64,000 nucleotides of DNA from JANMCE01 sp963791625 (GTDB lineage Bacteria > Actinomycetota > Acidimicrobiia > Acidimicrobiales > Ilumatobacteraceae), in the NCBI GenBank assembly GCA_963791625.1, contig CAWBTA010000006.1:1736001-1800000 (forward strand), read 5' to 3'. Position numbers and translations under genes: made by a program. Positions within the stretch are counted from its first letter, which is position 1, and the number at the start of each line of letters is the position of its first letter. The notes beneath the pieces are model-generated. The model was not told where the DNA came from and ran no database searches. It worked only from the letters and a program-made list of their open reading frames with translations. Below are positions 46,136-54,825 of this stretch, in pieces.

Positions 46136-46840
46136 ATGAGCGACGAAGAGTACGAAGACATCATCCTGGCTGATCTGCCCGATGATGAGCTGGTGCCGCA
46201 GATGCACAACGACCTCTACGACGGCATGGCCGACGAGATCGCCGAAGGCACTGCCATCCTGCTCGACCGCGGTTGGTCAGCACAGAAGGTGCTCGATGAA
46301 GCGTTGGTGGAAGGCATGCGCATCGTCGGCATCGACTTCCGCGACGGCATCTTGTTCGTCCCCGAAGTACTGCTTTCTGCCAACGCCATGAAGGCGGGCA
46401 TGGAACTACTGCGCCCGATCCTTGCGGCCAACGGCGATGAGCCGATCGGCAAGGTTGTCATCGGAACGGTGAAGGGTGACATCCACGACATCGGTAAGAA
46501 CCTGGTGGCGATGATGCTCGAAGGTGCCGGCTTCGAAGTGATCGACCTTGGCATCAACACCGACGCCAACGAGTTCCTCGCTGCGCTCGACCAGCACAAG
46601 CCCGACATCATGGGGATGTCCGCGCTCCTCACCACCACCATGCCCTACATGAAGGTCGTCATCGACACCCTGAAGGAGAAGGGTCTGCGCGACGACTACG
46701 TCATTCTGGTCGGCGGCGCTCCGCTGAACGAAGAGTTTGCGCAGGCCGTCGGGGCCGATGCCTACTGTCGTGACGCAGCCGTCGCCGCCGAAACCGCCAA
46801 AACCTTCATCGCCGCCCACCGCGCGAAGCAGCACGCGTAA
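46136..46840 (+). CDS. Corrinoid (cobalamin-binding) methyl carrier protein, MtbC/MtgC-like
   Basis: 234 residues: N-terminal helical cap domain (about 15-100) and C-terminal B12-binding Rossmann domain with GDIHDIGKN (the axial His in DxHxxG, about residue 121), SALLTTTMPYM and VGGAPLNEEFA. It accepts a methyl group from the MttB-type enzyme and passes it to tetrahydrofolate. The ATG at 46136 with AGGGGA is chosen over an upstream in-frame ATG. First gene of the six-gene operon; 2 bp before the next gene. Confidence 0.92.
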   Translation: MSDEEYEDIILADLPDDELVPQMHNDLYDGMADEIAEGTAILLDRGWSAQKVLDEALVEGMRIVGIDFRDGILFVPEVLLSANAMKAGMELLRPILAANGDEPIGKVVIGTVKGDIHDIGKNLVAMMLEGAGFEVIDLGINTDANEFLAALDQHKPDIMGMSALLTTTMPYMKVVIDTLKEKGLRDDYVILVGGAPLNEEFAQAVGADAYCRDAAVAAETAKTFIAAHRAKQHA

Positions 46841-46842
46841 TC

Positions 46843-47175
46843 ATGCCCGGCGCCAAGCTGGTCACCATGTTCTGGCGGGACATTCCGGCGCAGGTCAACG
46901 CGCAATCAGGGCGTACCCGCAGCCAGGTCCTGCTGCACCAGCGTTTCCAGGTAGCCATCGATCGTGCCGCCATGATCGCCGGTCTGGCCGGGTCCGACGA
47001 CTACCTGAACGAATGGCGCAAAGAGAGCAGCCCATGTGGCGACGATCTCGAAGCGGAAGCTGCGGCCGCCGCCAAGAAGCTCGAAGACGACTATCCCCAT
47101 CTGCTCCTGACCAAGATCGCCGACAACGGTGGCATTGACCTCGACAAGATCTACGCACCGAAGGAAGACGAGTGA
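46843..47175 (+). CDS. Small 'virulence factor'-family protein, copy 3
   Basis: 110 residues: FWRDIPAQVNAQSGRTR near the N terminus, PCGDDLEAEAAAAAKKLE in the middle, then a longer acidic tail than the other two copies. Sits between the corrinoid protein (2-bp gap) and the methyltransferase (4-bp overlap), so it is made stoichiometrically with them. No signal peptide or transmembrane segment. Function unknown; a small accessory or structural partner of the methyl-transfer complex is the simplest inference. Confidence 0.85.
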   Translation: MPGAKLVTMFWRDIPAQVNAQSGRTRSQVLLHQRFQVAIDRAAMIAGLAGSDDYLNEWRKESSPCGDDLEAEAAAAAKKLEDDYPHLLLTKIADNGGIDLDKIYAPKEDE

Positions 47176-48080
47176 CCCACACCATCATCAGCTCAGCCAC
47201 CAAGGAAGTGGTGCTGGGCTTCGACCGACCCTTCGTGATGATCGGTGAGCGCATCAACCCCACCGGCCGCAAACTGCTCGCGGCCGAAATGAAGGCCGGT
47301 GACTTCAGTCGGGTCGAAGCCGACGCAATCGCGCAGGTGGAAGCCGGCGCCCACATGCTGGATGTGAATGCCGGCATCCCTTTGGCCGACGAACCGGCAC
47401 TGCTGGCGCGGGCGGTGCAGTTGGTGCAAGCCGTGACCAACGTGCCGCTGTCAATCGACTCCTCGATCATCGAAGCGCTCGAAGCGGGCCTAGCGGTCTA
47501 CAAAGGCAAGGCGCTGGTCAACTCGGTGACCGGTGAAGAAGAGGTACTGCAGCGCGTGCTTCCGCTGGTTGCTCGTTACGGCGCCGCGGTGGTTGCCATT
47601 TCGAACGATGAGACCGGCATCTCCGAGGATCCTGACGTGCGGTTCTCGATCGCCAAACGGATTGTCGAGCGAGCTTCCGACTACGGCATCCCAGCCTGTG
47701 ACGTGGTCGTTGACCCGCTGGTCATGCCAATCGGCGCCATCGGCCAGGCCGGCCAGCAGGTGTTCCGTTTGCTGCGCCGCCTGAAGGACGAACTTGGCGT
47801 GAACACCACGTGCGGCGCCTCCAACGTCGGCTTTGGTATCCCCAACCGCCACGCCATCACGGGCACGTTCCTGGCCATGGCCATCTCCAACGGCATGACG
47901 TCAGCCATCATGAATCCGCTTCACGAAGAGGTGAAGACTGCCGTTATGGCCGCCGACGTGCTGGCCGGTAACGACCGTGACTGTGCGGCATGGATTCGCC
48001 AATTCCGTGACCCAGAAGCGGGCGGAGAGCGCGGTTCGGGCGCTCGTGATGCCGGCCGCCGTCGCCGTCGACCTGAGTAG
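47172..48080 (+). CDS. Methyltetrahydrofolate:corrinoid methyltransferase (AcsE/MtrH-like)
   Basis: 302-residue pterin-binding TIM barrel. GERINPTGRK is the hallmark N-terminal pterin motif, with MLDVNAG, LSIDSS, NSVTGEE and NDETG continuing the family order. It transfers methyl between tetrahydrofolate and the corrinoid protein; in demethylation it runs towards methyl-THF. The C terminus ends with an Arg-rich tail (DAGRRRRRPE) that relatives such as AcsE lack. GTG start overlapping the small-protein stop. Confidence 0.92.
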   Translation: MTHTIISSATKEVVLGFDRPFVMIGERINPTGRKLLAAEMKAGDFSRVEADAIAQVEAGAHMLDVNAGIPLADEPALLARAVQLVQAVTNVPLSIDSSIIEALEAGLAVYKGKALVNSVTGEEEVLQRVLPLVARYGAAVVAISNDETGISEDPDVRFSIAKRIVERASDYGIPACDVVVDPLVMPIGAIGQAGQQVFRLLRRLKDELGVNTTCGASNVGFGIPNRHAITGTFLAMAISNGMTSAIMNPLHEEVKTAVMAADVLAGNDRDCAAWIRQFRDPEAGGERGSGARDAGRRRRRPE

Positions 48081-48086
48081 ATCAGT

Positions 48087-50111
48087 ATGCCCCGCGTCGT
48101 GTTTACGCCCTCTGGCCTGGAGACCGAGGTGCCCGTCGGCACCACGGTTCTCGACGCGGCCCGGCGCCTCGGCGTAGACCTCGACAGCGTGTGCGGCGGA
48201 CGCGGTATCTGTGGCCGCTGCCAGGTCTCCCCCAACATCGGCACGTTCGCCAAGTGGAGCATCGATTCCACAGCCGATGCACTCAGTCGGTCGGGCGAGA
48301 TCGAAGCGACCTACCACGGACGACGTGCGTTGGAAGACCGCCGGCTCGGATGCGCCGCGCATGTGCAAGCCGACGTTGTGGTCGATGTGCCGGCCGAGAG
48401 CCAGGTGCATCGACAAGTGGTGCGCAAGGCGGTGAACCTCGACGATCTCGTGCTCGATCCGTTGTTCGTGCTGTGCTACATCGAGGTGCCACTCCAACAG
48501 TTGGGCGACGCCCGCAGCGTGTACGACTCGATGGTCGATGCCCTCGCCGAACAACACAACCGCAAGGTTCGCCGCGCCGCGCCACATGTGCTGAGCAGCC
48601 TGCATCGGGCGCTCGATCATGATGACCGTTGTGCCACCGTCGCACTTCGCATGGGCGCCCACGGCGATGAGCTTGTGGCCGCTTGGCCCGGCTTCGTCGA
48701 CGCCGCTTATGGCATTGCGGTCGACATCGGCTCCACCACCATTGCCGGTCATCTGGTCGATCTCACGACGGGCGAGGTCGTGGCCAGTGGCGGACGCATG
48801 AACCCGCAGATCCGCTTCGGTGAGGATCTCATGAGCCGGGTGTCGTACGTGATGATGAACCCGGGCGGCGACAAAGAACTCACCTCCGCGATTCGCGTCG
48901 CCCTCAACGAACTCACCGTCGAACTGATTGCAGATGCAACAACAGCTCCCAATCGGGTGCTTGATGTTGTGCTGGTCGGCAACCCGATCATGCATCACGT
49001 GGTGCTCGGCATCGACCCCACTCCGCTCGGCATGGCGCCCTTCACCCTTGCCACCGCCGAGGCCGTGCATTGCCAAGCCACGGACCTGAATATCGACCTA
49101 CCGCACGCATCGGTCTACCTGTTGCCGTGCATCGCCGGACACGTCGGAGCCGACACCGCTGCAGCCATGTTGGCCGAGGGACCGCACCGCGGCGATACGT
49201 TCCAGTTGCTGGTCGATGTCGGCACCAATGCCGAAATCGTGCTCGGGTCCAAGCAATTCCAGTTCGCAGCGTCCTCGCCCACCGGCCCTGCGTTCGAAGG
49301 CGCACAGCTCAGCTGTGGGCAGCGGGCCACGGCGGGTGCCATTGAGCGAGTGCGCATTGACCGCGCCACGTTGGAACCGCGGGTCAAAGTCATTGGGTGC
49401 GATCTGTGGAGCGATGAAGCCGGTTTCGCCGACGGCACCAAAGACCTGAACATCAGTGGCGTCTGCGGCTCGGGCATCATCGAAGTCATCGCCGAGATGT
49501 ATCTGTCGGGCATCATTGCCGTCGACGGCACCATCGTCGGTACTGCCTCGTCCGACAGGATCATCGGCGACGGTCGCACCTTTTCGTACCGCCTCTATCA
49601 ACACGACGGCGTCGACCTGCACATCACCCAAAACGACGTTCGCGCCATCCAGCTGGCGAAGGCCGCGCTGCGGGCCGGTATCGATCTGCTGGTCGAGCAG
49701 GCCGGCCTCACCGAACTGACCGACATTCGCCTCGCCGGCGCGTTCGGCTCTCACATCGACCCGCTCTACGCCTTGGTGCTCGGCCTCGTACCCGACTGCC
49801 CGCCCGGCGGCGTGCGAGCGGTCGGCAACGCGGCCGGAGCCGGCGCGGTGCGAGCCCTGCTCAGCAGGACTCTGCGCCATGAGATCGAGCACACCGTGCA
49901 GGGCGTCGTGAAGATCGAAACGGCCATCGAGCCAAAGTTCCAAGAACTGTTCGTCGCTGCAATGGCGTTCCCGCACGCCACCGCGCCCACGCCGTATCTC
50001 GCGCAACAAGTTGCACTGCCCGCCCGAACCGAAGCCGACGACGCCGCCCAGAGCGGTCGGCGTCGGCGTCGTCCCACATCCACCACTACCGAAGTAGGGG
50101 AACTCTCGTGA
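48087..50111 (+). CDS. Reductive activator of corrinoid proteins (RACE/ASKHA type)
   Basis: 674 residues. N-terminal plant-type 2Fe-2S domain with Cys36, Cys42, Cys45 and a fourth at Cys89, then an ASKHA ATPase-like domain: AVDIGSTTIAGHLVDL, LVGNPIMHHVVLGIDP, VDVGTNAEIVLG and ISGVCGSGIIE. Uses ATP and low-potential electrons to reduce Co(II) back to Co(I) after oxidative inactivation, which would matter most in an aerobe. The C terminus contains another Arg-rich stretch (SGRRRRRPTST). Overlaps the MttB start by 4 bp. Confidence 0.92.
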   Translation: MPRVVFTPSGLETEVPVGTTVLDAARRLGVDLDSVCGGRGICGRCQVSPNIGTFAKWSIDSTADALSRSGEIEATYHGRRALEDRRLGCAAHVQADVVVDVPAESQVHRQVVRKAVNLDDLVLDPLFVLCYIEVPLQQLGDARSVYDSMVDALAEQHNRKVRRAAPHVLSSLHRALDHDDRCATVALRMGAHGDELVAAWPGFVDAAYGIAVDIGSTTIAGHLVDLTTGEVVASGGRMNPQIRFGEDLMSRVSYVMMNPGGDKELTSAIRVALNELTVELIADATTAPNRVLDVVLVGNPIMHHVVLGIDPTPLGMAPFTLATAEAVHCQATDLNIDLPHASVYLLPCIAGHVGADTAAAMLAEGPHRGDTFQLLVDVGTNAEIVLGSKQFQFAASSPTGPAFEGAQLSCGQRATAGAIERVRIDRATLEPRVKVIGCDLWSDEAGFADGTKDLNISGVCGSGIIEVIAEMYLSGIIAVDGTIVGTASSDRIIGDGRTFSYRLYQHDGVDLHITQNDVRAIQLAKAALRAGIDLLVEQAGLTELTDIRLAGAFGSHIDPLYALVLGLVPDCPPGGVRAVGNAAGAGAVRALLSRTLRHEIEHTVQGVVKIETAIEPKFQELFVAAMAFPHATAPTPYLAQQVALPARTEADDAAQSGRRRRRPTSTTTEVGELS

Positions 50112-51643
50112 ACCAACCAACAGGCCGTCGCTCCGGTGGCCGCGCCGGACGCGCAGCTGTGCGCACCTCGCATGCCGTGATGCACGAACCGTTCCTCACC
50201 CGGACGATGAAACCCTTCGAGATCGTCAGCGAGGAAGGTCTCGCGTTACTCGAATGGAACGCTGACTCCATCCTTGAACAGGTCGGCGTGGAGATCCGTG
50301 ACTACCCCAGCGCCCTCAAGGTGTTCGGTGATGCTGGCGCCGACGTAACGGGCACACGCGTCCGTTTCCCCCGCGGGCTGTGCCGCCAAATCGTCATGGC
50401 CACCGCGCCGGCCACCTACATCCAGCACGGCCGCAACCCCGAACGCAATGTGCAGATCGGGGGCAACGCCACCGTGTTCGCACCCAACTACGGCTCCCCG
50501 TTCGCGTACGACATCGACAAGGGTCGCCGCTACGCCACCATCGCCGACTTCCAAAACTTCGTGAAGCTTGCGTACATGTCACCCAACCTGCATCACTCGG
50601 GCGGCACAGTCTGCGAGCCCGTGGACATCCCGGTCAGCAAGCGTCACCTCGACATGGTGTACTCCCACCTCAAGTACAGCGACAAGCCATTCATGGGTTC
50701 GGTCACGGCCGGTACCCGCGCCCAGGACTCGGTAGACCTGGCGCGCATCGGCTTCGGTGGCGACTTGTTGGACCGCACGGTCATGACCAGTCTGATCAAC
50801 GCGTCCTCACCCATGGTGTGGGACGGCACCATGCTTGCGGCCGCTCAGGTCTACGCCGAAAACAACCAGGCCAGCATCTTCACGCCCTTCATTCTGGCCG
50901 GCGCCATGGCACCATCCACCAGCGCCGGAGTTGCAGCGCAGACGTTGGCCGAGGCTCTTGTCGGCATGACCTTCGCGCAGCTCATCCGACCCGGAGCACC
51001 CGTCGTCTTCGGTTCGTTCGCCAGCTCCATGTCCATGCAGACTGGCGCCCCCACCTTCGGCACGCCCGAGCCGGCGTTGGTGCTCTATACCGTCGCGGCG
51101 CTGGCCCGGCGCCTCAACGTTCCGTTCCGCTCGGGCGGCTCACTGTGCGCCTCCAAACTTCCCGACGCACAGGCCGCCTACGAGAGTGCTTCCACGCTCT
51201 TGCCCACGATTATGGGCGGAGTGAACTTCGTACTTCACGCGGCCGGCTGGATGGAAGGCGGCCTGAGCATCGGGTACGAGAAGTTCATCCTCGATGACGA
51301 CCAGCTCGGCATGATGGGCACGTTTGTGAAAGGCCTCGACATCAGCGAGAACGGTCAGGCCATCGAAGAGATGCTGCAGCACACGCCGGGTGACCACTAC
51401 CTCGGCACCGGTCATACGCTGGCCAACTTCGAAACGGCGTTCTACCGTTCCGAAACTGCCGATAACTCCAGCTTCGAACAGTGGACCGAGGACGGCGCAC
51501 TCGATTCGGCCCAGCGGGCCAACAGGATCTGGAAGCAACGCCTCAACGATTACGAGCCGCCTGCGCTCGATGAGGCGGTTGACGAAGCCATGCTCGACTT
51601 CGTGAACCGCCGCAAGTCCGAACTTCCCGACGAATTCGCCTGA
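50108..51643 (+). CDS. MttB-family (non-pyrrolysine) corrinoid methyltransferase, copy 2
   Basis: 511 residues, unbroken and without an internal TAG, so not a pyrrolysine enzyme. Shares with copy 1 the blocks QIGGNATVF, ASSPMVWDGTML, PAVYGG/APVVFGS, GGVNFVLHAAGWMEGGL and PGDHYLGTGHTL. Arg/Gly-rich N terminus (TGRRSGGRAGR). Expected to demethylate a quaternary amine such as betaine onto the operon's own corrinoid protein. GTG start overlapping the activator gene. Confidence 0.9.
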   Translation: MNQPTGRRSGGRAGRAAVRTSHAVMHEPFLTRTMKPFEIVSEEGLALLEWNADSILEQVGVEIRDYPSALKVFGDAGADVTGTRVRFPRGLCRQIVMATAPATYIQHGRNPERNVQIGGNATVFAPNYGSPFAYDIDKGRRYATIADFQNFVKLAYMSPNLHHSGGTVCEPVDIPVSKRHLDMVYSHLKYSDKPFMGSVTAGTRAQDSVDLARIGFGGDLLDRTVMTSLINASSPMVWDGTMLAAAQVYAENNQASIFTPFILAGAMAPSTSAGVAAQTLAEALVGMTFAQLIRPGAPVVFGSFASSMSMQTGAPTFGTPEPALVLYTVAALARRLNVPFRSGGSLCASKLPDAQAAYESASTLLPTIMGGVNFVLHAAGWMEGGLSIGYEKFILDDDQLGMMGTFVKGLDISENGQAIEEMLQHTPGDHYLGTGHTLANFETAFYRSETADNSSFEQWTEDGALDSAQRANRIWKQRLNDYEPPALDEAVDEAMLDFVNRRKSELPDEFA

Positions 51644-51693
51644 CCAACCAACCCTGACCAACCCGACCCGACCCTCACGCACGAAAGCACGAA

Positions 51694-52584
51694 ATGAAAC
51701 TGTCCCCGCTCAACATGCTCCGCAAAGCCACTGGCGCCGCCGGTGATTCGGTCGTGCTCCACCACCTCGCCAGCACAATGTGCTTCGAGCTCATCCCGCT
51801 CAAGAACGTCGATGCCCAGATGGCGTTTCTACCGCCGGCGAGTCGCATCTCGGTCACCTGTTCACCGGCCAAGGGCATTTCGGCCACGCAGGACATCACC
51901 GAGCGCTTGCGGACGCTGGGCCACTTCCCCATTCCTCACATCTCGGCCCGACTCGTCACCGGACCCGAGCAGGTCCGCGAGCTGGCGGCGTGGTTCAAAG
52001 CCAACGGCATCGAGGAGATGTTCCTGGTCGGCGGTGACGCCGAACAGCCCGGCCCCTACCTTGAGGCACTCACGTTCCTGAAGGAGTTCCTCGGCCACGA
52101 TCACGGCGTGAAGCGCATCGGCGTCACTGCCTATCCCGACGGCCACACGCTCATCGAGCGACCGGTGCTGCAGAAGGCCCTGCACGACAAGCAGGCCGTG
52201 TTGGCCGAGGCGAAGATTGAAGGCTGGGCCAGCACCCAGATGTGCCTTGACGCCAGCACCATCAAGGCATGGCTCACCGCCGAACGAGCGGCAGGGCTCA
52301 CACTGCCGATCCACCTCGGCGTGCCCGGCGTCATCGATCGCACCAAGCTGCTCACCATGGGCGTCCGCCTAGGCGTGGGCTCGTCCATCCGGTACGCATC
52401 GAAGAACCGCGGTGCCCTCGGCCAGCTCTTTTCGCCCGGAGGGTACGACCCGCTGCAGCTCCTGCAACCCGTCAGTCTCTACGCAAAATCGCTCGATATC
52501 GAGGCGCTGCACGTGTTCACCTTCAACAACGTCGACGCCACCGCTGCCTGGCGTGATCGAGTGCTGGGAACTCCCATCTCGTAG
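51694..52584 (+). CDS. MetF-like methylenetetrahydrofolate reductase
   Basis: 296-residue FAD TIM barrel of the MetF family: FELIPLKN, SVTCSPAKG, LVGGDAEQPGPY and YPDGH are recognisable. It is divergent from housekeeping MetF. In this operon it should run in the oxidative direction, turning methyl-THF into methylene-THF. Last gene of the operon, 50 bp after MttB, and convergent with a transporter gene 21 bp away. Confidence 0.85.
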   Translation: MKLSPLNMLRKATGAAGDSVVLHHLASTMCFELIPLKNVDAQMAFLPPASRISVTCSPAKGISATQDITERLRTLGHFPIPHISARLVTGPEQVRELAAWFKANGIEEMFLVGGDAEQPGPYLEALTFLKEFLGHDHGVKRIGVTAYPDGHTLIERPVLQKALHDKQAVLAEAKIEGWASTQMCLDASTIKAWLTAERAAGLTLPIHLGVPGVIDRTKLLTMGVRLGVGSSIRYASKNRGALGQLFSPGGYDPLQLLQPVSLYAKSLDIEALHVFTFNNVDATAAWRDRVLGTPIS

Positions 52585-52605
52585 AGCAATCCCGGTCTGA
52601 CGAAA

Positions 52606-53862
52606 TTACGCGGCCGAGATCGAGGTGACCACCTCATCGGAAGTGACAACGGGCAGGGTCTTCATTCGAGCGAGGTAGACGAAGCCGACCACGGTGCAAA
52701 CCAGCGCGCCCACGCTGCCGTAGGCAAGCGACCATTCGGCGCTTATGTGATCACCGATCCAGCCGGTGATCGGTCCACCAATGGGCGTAGACCCAAGGAA
52801 CGCCACCGCCACCAAGGCGAGAAGGCGTGAGCGCATCATGGGCGGCGACAGACTCTGGCTGATGGTGTTGGCGCCGTTGATAAGCACTGCCCCGCCGATA
52901 CCGAGCGGCACCGACGCCGCGAACAGCACGACCTGATTCGGCGCAAACGCCATGGCCAACCCGGAGAAGCCCATCAGGGCAATGCCGCCGAGGTAGCGAC
53001 GAATGCTCACGACACCGCGGGACGCCATGAACAGCGACCCGATCAAACTGCCCACACTGGTTACGGCCAGCAGCCAGCCGAACAGCCCTTTGTTATGGAA
53101 TCGATTGGTGGCAAGCAACGCCAACGACACCGAGTAGTTGAAGGCGAAGGTCGACACCACCGCCATCACCACGAACACCAGCCGGAGCGTTGGGTTGCCC
53201 CAGACAAACTTCAGTCCGTCCCGAACCGGTGTACCTCCACGAGGCGCCCGGATCGGTACCCGCAACGATGCCGGATCAATCAGCACCAGCGCAGCCAGCA
53301 CAACGAAAAACGACAGGAGGTTGACGAAGAAACACCAGCTGGTGCCGACCCGCAGCACCATCGCCGCAGCGATGGCCGGCCCGAACATGCGCGACCCGGT
53401 CATGACCGCGGTGTTGATCGACATGGCGTTGCTAATGTGCTCGGTATCAACCAGTTCGAGCACCAGTCCGCGACGGGCCGGGTTGTCGATGGCCATGGCC
53501 AAGCCCAATGCGAACGACAACCCGTACGCGATTGGCAAGGTGACCATGTGCCGGAAATCCAACACCGTCAACACGAGGGCCTGCGCGGTCATGGCCGACT
53601 GCGTAATGAGCGTGAGCTTGCGCCGATTTCGTTGATCGGCAAAACCACCGGCCCACGCACCGAGCAGGAGCATCGGCAGAAATTGCAGCATGACGACGAT
53701 GCCCAGAGCTTGGCCTTTGTTCTTGACGGCCAGGTCCTGCACGAGCAGCGTCATGGCTGTGAGTTGCACCCATGACCCGATGTTCGACACCAACAAGCCG
53801 GTGAAGAAGAGACGAGCATTGCGCTCACGAAGCGCGAAAAAGGTGCTCGTCCTGGTACTCAC
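52606..53862 (-). CDS. MFS transporter (DHA3/TMEM-type, EntS-like)
   Basis: 418 residues, about twelve transmembrane helices, with the start ALRERNARLFFTGLLVSNIGSW typical of the EntS/MFS_3 branch of multidrug or siderophore exporters. GTG start. Monocistronic. Cargo unknown; no reason to link it to the corrinoid operon beyond position. Confidence 0.85.
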   Translation of the reverse strand: MSTRTSTFFALRERNARLFFTGLLVSNIGSWVQLTAMTLLVQDLAVKNKGQALGIVVMLQFLPMLLLGAWAGGFADQRNRRKLTLITQSAMTAQALVLTVLDFRHMVTLPIAYGLSFALGLAMAIDNPARRGLVLELVDTEHISNAMSINTAVMTGSRMFGPAIAAAMVLRVGTSWCFFVNLLSFFVVLAALVLIDPASLRVPIRAPRGGTPVRDGLKFVWGNPTLRLVFVVMAVVSTFAFNYSVSLALLATNRFHNKGLFGWLLAVTSVGSLIGSLFMASRGVVSIRRYLGGIALMGFSGLAMAFAPNQVVLFAASVPLGIGGAVLINGANTISQSLSPPMMRSRLLALVAVAFLGSTPIGGPITGWIGDHISAEWSLAYGSVGALVCTVVGFVYLARMKTLPVVTSDEVVTSISAA

Positions 53863-53911
53863 AGACCCATTCTACGGGCTGTCGGAACCGAGGCCTCATC
53901 CCGTTCGGCGA

Positions 53912-54674
53912 CTACTTACCGATGAGCAGCTTGACCGCCCCCGCCGCAGACAGGACGAACACGATACCCAAGAAGGTTTCCTGCTTTATGCGGTGAAACA
54001 GCCACCGGCCGAGAAAGACACCGGCCAGCACACCGGGAATAGCAGCCAGATCAAAGATGAGCGAACGGCGCGTAAAGAACGAGCCACCGGTACTCCACCA
54101 GCCGAGCGCAAGATAGATCGGGACTTTGGCCAGATTGACGATGAAGTAGAACCACGACGATGACCCGACGAACTCGGCCTTGCTCAGGCCCAAGCGGGTG
54201 AAATACGTGTTCAGAATCGGTCCGGCATTGTTGGAGACGAAGGTGGCGAACCCGCCAGTGGTGCCGAAGAAACCCGCGGCGGCGAGCGTTGGCGGAGCCG
54301 GCGGAGACTTCCGAATGATGCGCCATACCTGAAGCATCACGATCGAGCAGGATCATCGAGGCAATGACGATGTCGAGGGTTCGCCCGCTCTTGCCGATGA
54401 CGATGAAGAACCACGCCCCGAGCGCGAACCCGCCCGCCACCCAAGGAACCAGCGGACGCAGCACATCCCAGCGGGCCGTTTGGCGGTAGGTGCGTACCGC
54501 GAGAACGTCGGCCAGGAGCAGGATGCCGAGCGTGGCGCCCGGCAGACCGCGACCGTGGAACGTCACGGCAACAACCGGGGTAGCCAGGAGGCCGCCGCCA
54601 GGGATCGCGGTCTTGGAGATGCCGATCATGAATGCTGCGATGAGCGCGAGAGCGATGTCGCCGTTCGTAAGCAT
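53912..54674 (-). CDS. TauE/SafE-type membrane permease (one-base insertion near 54344)
   Basis: About 253 residues with eight predicted helices. The first half (AAFMIGISKTAIPGGGLLATP, a TauE/SafE signature) and second half (GFFGTTGGFATFVSNNAGP) lie in different frames, joined cleanly by dropping one base near 54344, where MILL meets IVMLQVW. This family exports sulfite, sulfoacetate or other small organic acids. ATG at 54674 chosen as the family-length start. Confidence 0.8.
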
Positions 54675-54825
54675 GACTGGCGAATAGTACCGCTCGATTG
54701 TCACGAAACACTCCATTCGGTCAGTGTCGGCTCTTTCTTTACGCTTCCTTCCTTCATTGCTCTTTCGACCACGCACGGTGATGGCCATAGTGATCCTCCA
54801 GGTAGTTATCCAAGGGAGATGGAAC

